This document shows, piece by piece, positions 44,648 to 56,779 of a stretch of 64,000 bases of DNA. Both the position numbers and the translations under genes were made by a program. This DNA comes from Phoenix dactylifera (Eukaryota; Streptophyta; Magnoliopsida; Arecales; Arecaceae). The stretch spans positions 22,834,915-22,898,914 of the forward strand of contig NC_052395.1 in assembly GCF_009389715.1 (NCBI RefSeq). Reading direction: 5' to 3'. The number at the start of each line of letters is the position of its first letter. Position 1 is the stretch's first letter. The notes below the pieces were generated by a model, which was given only the letters and a program-made list of their open reading frames with translations, did no database searches and was not told the DNA's origin.

Positions 44648-45612
44648 TGTTGCTGGAAATTGGACCCGGGGGCAATCTTCGGTCGAGGAGAGGGAGCAGC
44701 GGGAGGTCACCACGGCGGGGCGGCGACCAGTCGGCGGGCGGCGTCCTCCGTCTGGGGTGGTCGGAGAGAGGGAGCAGCAGGTCCTCACGGCGGGGCGGCG
44801 ATCCGTCGGCGGGCGGCGTCCTCCGTCTGGGATGCCTGCAGACAAGCCGGTGGCCGGGTTTTCCGGCGCCGGCCCTCCGACGCTCAAGTCAGGGAAGGGG
44901 CAAATAGTGTAGAGAGGAGAAGAATAGTGTTTGTAGGGTGCGTAATTTTACCCAACCCCCCCACCTGAGGGGCCAAGGTTCCCTTTTATAGGCGGGGGTC
45001 GGTTTACCTGTGATGTAACGGGGCGAGGCCGTAGTACGGCTCGGCATGTTGTTCAGGTCGGCACACGATCAGGTGAATCATTGCGTTGATGTCGGCGGTG
45101 AGGTCGTCGTACGACCTGGGCTTGCACGCTACCAGACGAATTATTGCATTGGTGTCGGAGGTATGGCCGAGATCAGAGACTTATCATGGTTGACTAGACT
45201 CTGCTGGGCTAACTTGCCGTGGAGAGCTGAGAGTCCGTAGATGACAGGAGCCATGCGCATTAAATGTGGAGTAAGCCGGAGATCCGCATTAATTGTGGAG
45301 TAAGCCGGAGATCCGCATTAATTGTTGAGTGAACTGGAGGTTTACAGTAGCCATGCGCAATAAATGCCGGGGGGGCGTCAGAGTATGGTCCTCGGCCGGA
45401 CCTCAGAGGGGCATGGCCGTAGTAGGTGGCTGATAAGGGTAGACTTTGAACATCAGGGTTTTCCTAGGTCGGAGGTCTCGAGGTCGGATGTCTTGAGGTC
45501 GGGCGTTCCGAGGTCGGACGCCGACTTCGGCTGTCCAGGGTCGGCGATTGTGCGGCTTCTCGGGGGCATTCGTGTCATTGGGGGGGGGGGGAAAGTCTTA
45601 TTCCCCCCAACA
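44648..45612 (-). repeat. 5' LTR of gypsy element
   Basis: The LTR is 965 bp, with TATAAAAG on the minus strand at 44983-44990. The primer binding site (TGGCGCTAGAGG) starts two bases downstream. GATAA follows at 45613. Differences from the 3' LTR are few. Confidence 0.94.
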
Positions 45613-46191
45613 GATAATAATTGTGATTTCTTAATAAGCAGTTATTGTTTATGTGTTTCTATTTTGTCAAAATTCTTTCTACCGAAAGCAACAAAGAACT
45701 CATCTGGGCAACCCCAGCCTTTTGTAAGTTTGAATATATGCATGAGAGCACAGTGATGGTCGGTTGGCACCTTAAAGTAATTACAAACCCAGCAAATTTC
45801 CTGCCCAGAGTATGCTCCACCCATGTTTTAGATTCCATTACACGCATGCGCATTTCTGGAACATAGGATTCTGGTTGTAGAGGCGGCCAAGCAACAAACA
45901 ACACTAAGCATTACCCATGATATATTTCGGGCATATCTCCTTGCTACCTAACCATTCATGAAAAGAACAATCATGTAATTAACAAGCAAAAAAGAAACAT
46001 GTCTTCAATGAATGAGAGCCAACGAAAATGAAATCTTGAATCTTTGGCTTCACTAACATGATGAAGAAATAAATTGTACCTGGTAAAGAATAACCGTGCG
46101 GTGCAGTGCATTTTCATGTGGCAAAGATTTTCTTCGCAACTGCATTGCTTCTGAGCATCGCTGTCTCTGAGAACAGGATCTCCTCCTGGCT

Positions 46192-46709
46192 GTTGACATG
46201 CTCCTTCTTCCCTTAACGCACGCAAAGCTAAGATTTCAAGAGACGCTTTCCATAATCAAAGAAATGCAACTTCTTTAATTCAAAAAGGTCTGGCTGTTGA
46301 GATGCCCCTTCTTCCCTTAACGCAGGAAAAGCTAAGATTTCAAGAAACGCTTCCCATAATCAAAGAAATGCAACTTCTCTAATTCAAAAAGGTCTGGATG
46401 TTGAGATGCTCCTTCTTCCATTAACGCAGGCAAAGCTAGATTTCAAGAAACGCCTCCCATTATCAAAGACAAGCAACTTATTTAATTCAAAAAGGTATGA
46501 ATGTTGACATGCTCCTTCTCCCCTTAACGCAGGCAAAGCTAAGATTTCAAGAAATGCTTCCCATAATCAGAGAAATGCAACTTCTTTAATTCAAAGAGGT
46601 CTGGATGTTGACATGCTCCTTCTTCCCGTAACGCAGGCAAAGCTAAGATTTCAAGAAAAGCTTCCCATTATCAAAGAAATGCAACTTCTTTAATTCAAGA
46701 AGGTCTGAA
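46192..46709. repeat. Five-unit tandem repeat of about 104 bp
   Basis: Units begin 'gttga(c/g)atg' at 46192, 46296, 46400, 46503 and 46607, each with 'cttaacgcaggcaaagcta' and 'aatgcaacttctttaattca'. Divergence between units is modest. The paralogous segment at about 13300 holds a single unit. Confidence 0.92.
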
Positions 46710-47308
46710 GCCAAGGACAACGCAAAATATCAGGGCTAATGAAGCATATCTATCATGTTCCTCAGACCAACAATATGTCGTACTAAAAGGGGGTTAGAAA
46801 AGACAATTGTTTCACAACCCTAATCTAAATCGGAGAAAGACAAAGTGGTTGGATTAGCAACAGAAAAAATAAAATAAAATAAAATAAAGAAATCCGGCTC
46901 AACAGTGTGAAGGAGGAGAACAATAAATCCAAATTTCAAGAAAATCAAGAATCCAGGAAAGAGGGGAAGGTGAAGAAAAAAAGCAGAAAAACAATATAAG
47001 AGAAGAAGCAACGGTTGGATCAAGAAGAGGTCAGAGAGACGAGGTCAGCTGTTTCGCGTACCGTCGCCATCGGGCGTAGGACGCCGGAGATCTTCGATTC
47101 TAAAGAGTTTGAAGGAAGGGAGAATATTGAGCTCAATCGTTCGAAGTCACGGTAGGTTTATCTCTTCCTCCACCAACGGTGGGATGTGGGAGAGAGAGAG
47201 ACCGCGGTGGTAGAGTGCACACGCTCGATATTTTGAAATTTAGGATGCACCGAAAATGCCCCAACCAAGGATACAATTTACAAGTTTGGTTCAAGAACAT
47301 AAAGTTCC

Positions 47309-47322
47309 GTGTGTGTGTGTGT

Positions 47323-47395
<73 letters not shown>
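47309..47395. repeat. (GT)n(GA)n compound microsatellite
   Basis: About 52 bases of GT repeat with one interruption, followed by about 34 bases of GA repeat. Confidence 0.96.
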
Positions 47396-47396
<1 letters not shown>

Positions 47397-48113
47397 CATG
47401 AAATTTTGGGTTCATTCTAATTTATCCTCCAGAAAGATATAATAATATATCCAAAACATTAGTTGTTTCTTAAGAATGCTGGGAGTTGAAAATTATGAAA
47501 AGATACCTAACTCCCTACATATGAAAATTATGCAGACAATAAGCGACTATAAATAAATAGGTTCGGCATTTTGTATACATACACATACTAATACACACAT
47601 ATAATGCATATTAAAAATAAATTAATAAAAAGTCAAAAAATTGGATGATAAGAAAGATAAAGCTGTTCAAACTTGGCTCGAGTTGGATCTGAGCCTAACT
47701 TCAGCTGTTCAAGATCGGTTTGCATATGCTCTAAGCCCTGCTTTCATTGAAATAAGTTAAGTTTTCCTATTGTTTTGTAAATAACGCATGTCCAAATTTG
47801 ACTCATTTATAAGTCAAGCTCCAAATTTTGTTGGAGCTCAGCTCACTTTCTAACTAAGCTAGGTCTGGACTAAGCCAAAAATATAATCAACATAAACTCA
47901 ATATGAGCCATTGCATTAGACCAGTGAAAAGTAATATATATGAGCCGCTAATATTAATGGCCTAAGAGAAGGTGTTTCCGAGGCCCAATCATTAGTCTTC
48001 CAGGAAGAAAGGGAGGAAAAAAAAAAAAGAAAGAAAAGGAGAAAACAACAATGTAAAAAGAAAAAATGGCACAGCCAAATATTGATAATAAGGGAAAACA
48101 AGATACTCAACAG

Positions 48114-48116
<3 letters not shown>

Positions 48117-48192
<76 letters not shown>
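48117..48192. repeat. (TA)n microsatellite
   Basis: About 76 bases of uninterrupted AT/TA repeat, 140 bases beyond the CRK-D stop codon. Confidence 0.97.
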
Positions 48193-48194
<2 letters not shown>

Positions 48195-48807
48195 CTGTAA
48201 GCTTTTTATTCCATAGTTCAGATCATCCTCGGACTATTGCTTCATGCTGTAGGGAAAGAAAAGAAACTCAAGTTGCAATTCATACATTCGATCTATCATC
48301 AGCCTCGTTGGAAAAGCTTGTCCTTGTTCTCATCAATGATCAAATATCCAAATATCCATGGAGTTTCTTAACGGGTCAGTAATTGACATGTTGCATATAG
48401 TTAACGAGTCAGATGGAGTGGAATTGGTAGTTCTCAAAGCCTCGTCTGACTCAATGGTTGTTCTACCTCGAACAAAGTATGCAGGCGTTGAAGGCGTTGG
48501 AAGAGTCACGGAATGATTGCTCAGCATGAGAACCACCGATGCCATGCGAGGTCTTTTCCTCATATCTTCCTGAGTACAGAGTAATCCTATGTGAATGCAT
48601 GTCAAAGCTTCTTGCCTATGGTACAGCTCACCTAGGCTGTGATCCATTATTTCCAACGCCTGTCCTTTGCTCCAGTGCTCCCATGCCTATTTAAGAAACA
48701 ATCAACAAGATTAGCCATAATAAAAGAATAAGCTTGGAGAGATTACAGAATGCAATTTATAATCCCTATCTTTTGCTTCACGTCTTGGTAATGACTAAGA
48801 TTCATTA

Positions 48808-49083
<276 letters not shown>

Positions 49084-49124
49084 TTATCATAATAGCAAAG
49101 ACTAATAACGTTTGCTAGGTATTA

Positions 49125-49472
<348 letters not shown>

Positions 49473-49781
49473 TCAAATTAGAGAGAAGAATGAGGTTTTT
49501 GGCTTAATTCAACGTTGTCCTGTAAAATGATACCATAATATAAACCAAATTATATCAATTAGAAAAAAAATATATTTGGACTTGTCTTTGCCCAGCTCAA
49601 AATTCTATATGATTTGTCCCATACGGTATACTAAAATAGAGACTACTGCTACTTACCAACCTCCATTTACCGCTCAGTTCACCAGTCTGACATGAAAGTT
49701 GGTAATTGACTCAATAGGACTCATGAATAGAGCAATGACAGTTTTTTTTAAAAAAAGAAAAGAGGAACATAGTGGCAGTTT

Positions 49782-51530
49782 CTACTACAGGAAAAACTAT
49801 CTTTTTCGACTTTTGGCTGCCGACGCTAAGTAGAAGCATCGGTAATTTTTGCTAAGCGCCAAAATTTGCCGACGCTTTAGAAAGCGTCAGTAGGTCTGGC
49901 TTAAGACGACGCTTATAAGCATCGCGAAAATCATAAGGTTAAAACGAGGCTTATAAGCGTCGTCGGAAGCCGTTGTGAGTAAAGATCTTGCTTGGGCCGA
50001 CGCTTAAATTTGCCGACGCTTTAGAAAGCGTCAGTAGGTCTGGCCTAAGACGACGCTTATAAGCGTCGCGAAAATCATAAGGCTAAAACGACGCTTATAA
50101 ACGTCGTCGGAAGCCGTTGTGGGTAAAGATCTTGCATGGGCCAACGCTTTTAAGGTCGGCGGAAGCCATCTCCCTTTTTTTCTTCTTTTCCTCCAAACGA
50201 CGCTTTAGAAAGCATCGTCGGAGGCCATTATCCCCCCTCCTCGCTGCAAATTCCTAACCCCTTGCCTCCCGATCCCTCACCCCTCTAGCCGCCTGCCTCT
50301 CCTTACAAATCTCTAACCCCCTCCCAAGAAGCGAGAGAGAGAGAGAGAGAGCGGCCATGCTTCATAGATAGTTCGATGGAGCTTCTTCCCTCTTCTCCGG
50401 CGTCGGCTTCATGCCTTCTCAGGCCACCCAGGCCCCCGATCCCTCCTCCTTCTCCCCCGCCAAGGTACCCAACGCCTCTCTCTCTCTATAGAGATCGCGA
50501 TCTCGATGTCTCGACCTCTGAATCCTTGTTCTCGATCGTGCTCTCAATCTTAGATTCGCGGAGCTCAGGGCGCTGTCCCGCTGATCGTAAAGCAGATCGC
50601 CGAAGCCTTCTCGCCTCGCTCTAGGACGAGATCCGCGCCCTCCGGTCCTAGCAGTCCCGCCCGGAGCCGGAGTCCGGCACCCCGAACTGGATCTGCGCCG
50701 GCCTCGCCCAGATTGAGCTCCTCCACGCCTCCCTCGACGACCTCCTCCAGCTCCCCCAAGCCCAGGACACCCTCCACCGCCGCTCCTCCACACCCTGGAC
50801 CGACCGCCTCCTCGACGACTTCCTCCGCTTCGCCGATGCCTATGGCTCCTTCCGATCCATCCTCATCTCCCTCAAAGAAACCCAGTCCGAGCTCCAGACC
50901 GCCATCCGGCGGCACGACGAGGCTCGGGTCGCATCCTCCGTCCGGTCCCAAAAAAGAATCCAGAAAGATCTCGCCAAGCTCGCCATTTCCATTCAAGAAG
51001 CATCCAGATCGCCCGCCCCCGCACTGACAGCGGATGCGGCGGAGATGGCGGGGATCATGAGGGAGGCGACGGTGGCCACGGCGATGGCGGGGATCATGAG
51101 AGAGGTGACGGCGGCCACGGCGATGGCTTCGGCGGCGGTTTTCTTGGGGATCGGGGCGGTTTCCTCCTCCGCGTCGGAATCCAAGAGATAAGGAGATTTC
51201 GCTTGTGGGATCTTTAGATTTGAGAGGCAGGAGATGCCCCCCTCAGGTTGCGGTAAGAAAATATATTTTTATATTTTTTTTCTTTAAAAAAAATTATAAC
51301 GACTCGTCGCTAACTTAAAAAGAGTTAAACCCGACGCCTTAAAGCGTTGGTAGACGGATTTTAGTGACGCTTTTAAGCGTTGCTAAAAATAACCTTTAGC
51401 AACGCTTTTCAAACGCGTCAGCAATTTTTTTTCCACCCCGACATAGCCGACGCTTAGAAAAATTACCGACACTTATAAGCGTCGGTAAAAGCCTTAAAAA
51501 ACGTCGCCAAAGCCCCTTTTTCTTGTAATG
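49782..51530. mobile_element. CACTA element C (Pack-CACTA), inside CRK-D intron 4
   Basis: Termini CTACTACAGGAAAAA and, on the other strand, CATTACAAGAAAAA are degenerate CACTA ends. TTT flanks both sides (49779-49781, 51531-51533), a 3-bp target duplication. The subterminal zones (49830-50215, 51330-51500) carry the CGACGCTTATAAGCGTCG palindrome family, with a 145-bp tandem duplication at 49861-50150. Instead of transposase, the body holds a DUF241 gene segment. A GA microsatellite lies near 50333-50350. Confidence 0.87.
50560..51191 (+). pseudogene. Captured DUF241 gene segment
   Basis: The plus-strand frame reads RRSLLASL, stop, DEIRALRS, stop, then about 179 open codons: IELLHASLDDLLQLPQAQ, WTDRLLDDFLRFADAYGSF, SLKETQSELQTAIRRHD and SQKRIQKDLAKLA. 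It then runs Ala-rich to TAA at 51189-51191. The conserved order (LDDLL... DR.LDD.LRF.D..G..R.IL.. KE...ELQ.A.RR... SRKK) is that of the plant DUF241 family, proteins of unknown biochemical role. Stops are TAG at 50622-50624 and 50649-50651. Strong GC bias contrasts with the AT-rich host intron. The intact parent gene is not in the window. 50376-50500 may hold its 5' end. Confidence 0.82.
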
Positions 51531-52922
51531 TTTACTTTGTTAAAAAAAATGCAAGATTTATGTAGGATGAAAAAATGTATGTCAAAAATACCGATTAGAA
51601 ATTTGTCGAGGCTTGTATTTGGGAGAAACCCGTAGACGAGTAGCTTCTCTTTTTCTTCCAGGCAACAACCTAACAGCCTCACGAGATTTCTGTGTTCAAG
51701 CTTAGCAACAAAATCAATCTCATTTCTCAACTCCGGAAGTCCTTGCTGTGAACTTCTGGAAAGTCTTTTCACAGCTATTTCCTGGCCATCTGATAGTTTT
51801 TCCTGTTGCGAATACAGCAGAAAACAGGAAAGAGTGTGTGTTGTATTTAAATTGAATGGAATTAAGCTATGTTCCCGATATAAATTAGAAATAGAGTAGG
51901 TTCCAGACTTAAAGTCCTATGTTAATTGTACCTTATAAACTGGACCAAATCCACCTTCTCCGAGTTTGTTTGTCTCGCAGAAGTCATCAGTAGCGGCTCT
52001 AAGTGTGCCCAAATCGAAATACAGAGCTCCAATGTCTTTATTTTCCTCACCTTCAATAATATCCGGTCGCCATGGAACAGCATGAGAGCTTTTTAACGAA
52101 AGAAAAAGTGCTTGCGTCCTGTTTTGAAGCCGTACAAATTAAACCGGACGTATGCAATACTTACGGGATACTTTTAAAAATGTTCTCCTCCTCCATGAAC
52201 AGATGAAAATGGCTGAGAGGACCACCAACGGGATGACCAAGGCTACGTTCTTTTTCCCTGATCCAAATGCTAATATTTTAATTAAGCTCATCTCGTCAGA
52301 AATATAACAGCCCACGGTTCACATAAGAAGCCAAGGAGGGCATATTGTTAATGTCATTCGTTTTCGTCTTAGATTCCTTCGGACTTTGTTTGTTTTGGAC
52401 TTTTGGGCCCATCAAGCTTTATGTTGAGTCCAGCCCGGAATATTGATGAGTTCATGGGCTGGCTATGAATGCATGCTAATTGGGAAGAAAGAAAGCGAGC
52501 TTCGGCATTACCTGAGTCCTTTCCTCTAGGCGGCGGAGCGCCGGGATCCACCTCCGGTGCTGGCGGAGTCAGTGGTGCAGCCCCGACAGATTGATTATTG
52601 AAAGAGTACGTCGCGTGCCCGTGAAGCAGCTGTAAGCCACCGTCACCGCTTCAATGCTCCGTGGGAAGTAAGTCGACATGATGTTCACCGACCGCTGCAG
52701 GCACTGGTGGCAGTCATCCTCCGATTGATCCTCGTGCACTGCACTAGTCCTATTGACCTTTCTTGTGGCAAACAGCCGCGCCGACCTGTATGCCGCCCGC
52801 TCTGTTAAGTTAGTCATCAGGTTTCCCACCTGTCCTCCTGAGTCTTCTGGCTCAAGGATTTTTCTTGTTCCCTTCAAATCAGCGTTAAAATCATCCAATA
52901 AAATATTGCATGTCAGGTACAA

Positions 52923-53130
52923 GGCTCTCGTTACCGGTGAAAAGCAGGTTTTAGAGATAATGCTGGATTACGGGTTGCAAGTTTGCGTCAGAATAGCCAA
53001 CATGAGAGGAATTAGTTGTTGAACTACATCAAATATTTTAAAATTTTGAAAATCAAATTGGTCAACAGTCAGGTGTCAAGCATCCACGCATAAGCAAAGA
53101 AGCAAACATGGAAAAATTCCTAAAGAAAGC
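52923..53130. other. Short stretch between CRK-D exon 1 and gypsy LTR
   Basis: No DUF26 motif is legible here, although the first DUF26 domain of CRK-D should lie in this direction. The bases aaagc (53126-53130) adjoin the LTR and would be the target duplication. Confidence 0.45.
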
Positions 53131-53987
53131 TGTTGCTAGAAAAGTGAACTCGGGGGCGACCAGTGGCTGAAAAGGAGAAGCTCCGGCGTGAGATGGCGGG
53201 TGACGGTCCGTCGGCGAGCGGCGTCCTCCGGAGGAGCTGCAAAAAACCAGTGGCCGGAGTTTCCGGCGCCGGCCCTCCGATGCCAATGTCATAGGGGCTA
53301 ATGTGTAGAGGGAGAGAGAGTATTTTCTGGTTCTCCAGAGTTCAGGCCCCTCTAAGAGGGAGGGGTTTTCCTTTTATAGAGGGGTACAGGATTACCTGCG
53401 ATGTGATGGGGCGAACGGGTTACCGTCATAATTGAGCATGATCATGTGAATTAATGTACGATCGTGTGAGATCAGGCCGGAGCCAGTGAGTCGTCGTGGC
53501 TGATCGGACGTGGCTGAGTGGGCCAACTGCTTATCGTGGAGAGCTTGAGATCCGTAGACAGCATGCGCATTGATTGTTGAGTGAGCCGGAGATTAGCAGA
53601 GGCCATGCGCATTAATTGTTGAGTGATTCGAAGATCAGCAGAGGCCATGCGCATTAATTGTTGAGCGAGCCGGAGATCAGCAGAGGCCGTGCGCATTAAT
53701 TGTTGCAGGGCATGGTCCCCGGTCGAGCTGCAGAAGGATGTGACCGTAGAGGGTGGATAGTGAGGTCGGGCTTCCGAGGTCAAGAATGCTGAGGTCGGGT
53801 GCCCGGGTCGGGTGTCTCGGAGTCGAGCGCCTAGCAGGGCGCCAGGTCGGGGGCCCTGAGGTCGGGCCTCTGGTGGGGCGTCTTGAAGTCGGACGCCTTC
53901 AGGTCTAGTACCTCCAGGTCGGGCGCCTCCAGGTCGGGTGTCGGTGATGCATTCATGCGTTTTGGGGTAGTCCGTTTTTTTCTAACA
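53131..53987 (-). repeat. 3' LTR of truncated gypsy element
   Basis: The LTR is 857 bp, related to 21916-22908. It has minus-strand TATAAAAG (53371-53378) and its own array of about 50-bp units around 'attaattgttgagtgagccggagatcagcagagg' (53550-53710). Confidence 0.88.
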
Positions 53988-54269
53988 CTACCCCCCGACT
54001 TCCAAGTCCGAGCCGCTTACGAGCTCGGACGAAAGAAGTAGTTACCTTTATTGTATTAATGGGGGCTAGTAAGCCTTAAATTATTTCGGCGTCCCGCATG
54101 CTTTGGGGCATCCTTAATGAGGGGAGACGGGGCGACGCCCTTTCGCCTTTTGAGATTGCCTCGCATCGTGGGCTCATGATGGGGCTCCGGAATCCGATGG
54201 GACGCCGTCTTGATTCTGTATTTAAAGCGTCGATTCAAATTAAATATGTCGTTTCGGTCTTTGGAGCTG

Positions 54270-54343
54270 ACACGTGGCACGATCCGGACGGAAGGCAGGA
54301 TCCAGACTCGAAGGATATGGGCCGTCGGGAGGTCCTATATAAA
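54270..54343 (+). promoter_or_regulatory. Candidate antisense promoter of truncated gypsy element
   Basis: ACACGTGGC (54270-54278) and TATATAAA (54336-54343) are 66 bases apart, matching the arrangement at 23527-23599. The antisense ATG follows about 235 bases later. Confidence 0.62.
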
Positions 54344-54577
54344 CCTCAGATCTGGCCCTAAAAGTTCTTATTTGGCCGTCGCATTCGTTGCTCCCCCTTC
54401 CTCCTTCGTCTCTTTTCTCCTTTCACAGTCGCGAATGAGCCTTCCCGGCGGCGCCCTGAGGCGGTTTCCGGCGACTTCACAGTAGGTTATTTTTCCACGT
54501 TGGTTCGGGGGATCCTTCTTCTTCTTCTTCTTATTTCCTTCGTTTCTTGTTTTCTTCTTTGTCTTTCCTTTTCTGGG

Positions 54578-56779
54578 ATGGGTCGTGGTCCAGGTGAGGT
54601 CGGATCTAGCCTGACTGAGGAGGAACTGAAGCTAGTCCGTTCCCGATTTTTCTTCCGGCTCGGATTTTGTCTCGACCCTGCGGGGTCGGAGAACCGGATG
54701 ATGAGACCTCCTCCAGGTCGGATCGGGGTGTACGTTGAGACACTCTGGGCCGGCCTACGGTTTTCTCTTCACGAGTTCGTGAACGAGTTGCCGGTGGCGT
54801 ACCAGCTCGTCCCAGCACAACTCGCTCTGAACTCGTGGAGGACCATCATCGGGTTCCTATCCCTTTGCCTTGCGCATGGGATACCGACCTCGGTGAATAT
54901 CTTCCGCCGGTGCTTCATGTTGAAGTCAAACCCGGCGGACGGGGAGTGGCTCTATCTCGCCTTCCGAGGTGGTAGGCCACTTTTCCGAGGTGCCCCTTCC
55001 TCCATCCATGAGTGGAAGGGGAGGTTTTTCTTCCTTTCCTCCGAGCTCACGTGGGGATTTGACCCGAGGTGGGGGCATCCCCGGCTGAAGGCCCTCAATA
55101 AGCTCCCCCAGCTTTCGGCGGACGAGCAGAGGGTTCTCGACGCTCTGCATGGCCTCGGGGAGGATATCCTTCTGACCGACCTCCTGAGCGAGGAGGCCCT
55201 GGTGAACGTCGGCTTGAGCTCGGCGCACCATGAGGGTAAGAGCAGTCGTGCTGCTCCTTCTTCATCTTGGTGTCTTTTGTCTTATTCATTTCTTTTCTTC
55301 TTTTTTTGGTGCTGATCTGATACTTAGAAATTTTCTCTTCTTTTCAGACATTCCCAACATGGTGACCAGCAACACCATGCTTTTCGCCTGACTGAAGAGG
55401 AGGGCGGCCGAGGCTGGCGGGGCTCTTCCCGAGCCCAGAAAGAAGGCCAGATCAGCCTCAACTCCTTCTCCTGCTGAGGCGAGGGGCTCTGGGGCCGGAA
55501 CGTCCGGATCTGCCCGGGAAAGGGCCCCAGCCGCCGAGCACACGAGCACGGGTTCCAGGAGGGCGACGGACTCGGCGCCTCCAGCCTGCCCTGCCCCCAT
55601 CTCTCAACGAGCAGGTTGGCCGGTCGTCCGTATGCAGCGCTCGGGTCCCGAGTCGAGCAGGGGCCCTGGGGTCCCGGGTGGGTCTCGTCCTGCCGTTGTG
55701 AGCCCGGGCAGGCCGAGCTCGTCGGGGGCCACCTTTTCGAGCTCTTCTGGGGTTGGAGATCACTCCGAAAGGGGGGCCGACGACCCGTAGTCTCCCATCC
55801 ACGAGGGCAGTTCGGCCCTCCGCGATAGCGATGTCGCGCGCGAGGTATTTCGCCGCGCGTTGCTCCCAGCCGACCGGGCCGAGTTCGAATCCGTCAGTCT
55901 CGGTGATCTTGTCGACCAAACTTATTGTAATGCTGTCCGGGTAAGTTGCCTTCTCGTGTTTGCTTCGGTTATTGACATTTCTTTCACTTTCACTTATCGT
56001 TATTTTTCCTGCAACATCTCCATGAGATCGACACGCTGGTGTTCATAGCTTCAGAATGCCAGAATGAGGCTCGGAGGGGCCAAAGGCAGCTGGAGATGGC
56101 CGAGAAGAGGCTTGCCGATTTTGAGGCCATGCGGCTGGAGGCCGTTGCGCGGGTGGAGGCTACCGAGGCCGAGCGGCGATCGGCAGTCGATCAACTCGAA
56201 GAGAAGAGGGCAGCACACACTTTGGCGAGGTCAGAGTTGCGCGCCTCCGAAGCGCGTCTGGCCGAGGCCCGTGCCGAAGCCGCTGGCTACAAATATGAGG
56301 GCGGGGTTCTCCGCCTGAAGGTCGAGCAGGCCGAGGTCCGAGAGAAGAGGGCACTGGAATAGGCCCGGGATGCGGTGGAACTCTTCAAGGGATCAGAAAA
56401 GTTCCGCGATCTGATGGAGGAGGCCGTGGACGGATTCCTCCGGGGCTTCGAAAACTTCCGGAGGCAGATGCAACGGTTCTGCCCCCAGCTCGATCTCACG
56501 GGCATTCGGCCAAGGATGGGGATCGGCACGGAGAGCGAGGCTGATGTTTCTGCTATCCTCGAGGCTGAGTTGGAGGTTGTCAAGGCCGAGACTGACGCGG
56601 CCGAGCAAGCGGCTCAAGAGACTCCCTCTAGGAAAGTTGCCGGGGGCGTTCCCGAGGCTACTGACGAAGCCCCGTCTGAGGCCGTCACGGAAGGTCCTGA
56701 GCCAATTCCCACCGAGGACCCCCGAGTGATCATCATGGATGACCCCGAGGTCGGTGCCGATGAAGCCGCGGCCTCTTAG
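54578..56779 (+). pseudogene. Antisense gypsy ORF, second copy (three stops, lost acceptor)
   Basis: Exons 54578-55235, 55348-55940 and 56015-56779 correspond one to one with the intact gene at 23810; exon 1 has the same 658-base length. The Transposase_28 domain (RPPPGRIGV, LVPAQLALNSWRTIIGF, SSIHEWKGRFFF), Ser/Pro-rich exon 2 and coiled-coil exon 3 with FLRGFENFRRQM are all present. Stops: TGA 55389-55391 (Arg in LFARLKRR), TAG 55788-55790, TAG 56360-56362. The second intron ends AA at 56013-56014 where the intact gene has AG. Apart from these the frame holds throughout, so decay is recent relative to divergence. Confidence 0.88.

Larger units (their letters stand above)
21916..45612 (-). 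mobile_element. Complete Tat-like Ty3-gypsy retrotransposon (coding minus), with nested Sirevirus
   Basis: LTRs at 21916-22908 and 44648-45612 are bounded by TGTTG...CAACA. GATAA occurs directly before (21911-21915) and after (45613-45617): a 5-bp target duplication. Gag, protease, RT, RNase H, a second RNase H and integrase lie on the minus strand, the gypsy order; the second RNase H points to the Tat lineage. A primer binding site (TGGCGCTAGAGG, about 44634-44645) and a polypurine tract (AAGTCGGGGGGTAG beside 22909) are present. Without the nested copia the element is about 11.8 kb. By eye the LTRs differ at about seven bases plus G-run and short-tandem length, so insertion is recent. Confidence 0.95.
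45618..48332. other. Region between gypsy element and CRK-D; duplicated segment, no confirmed gene
   Basis: 45780-47110 is paralogous to 12815-13720. On the minus strand a short frame ends AKKIFAT and stop (46114-46116), matching AKKIFTT and stop in the other copy, so a small minus-strand gene is possible. 46192-46709 is a tandem array. 47110-48332 is AT-rich with two microsatellites and no gene. Confidence 0.5.

Noticed and set aside
46820..47023. Hydrophobic minus-strand frame (LLLLLYCFSAFFLHLPLF)
   Set aside because: It comes from a pyrimidine-rich stretch; there is no matching frame in the paralogous segment at 13.6 kb.
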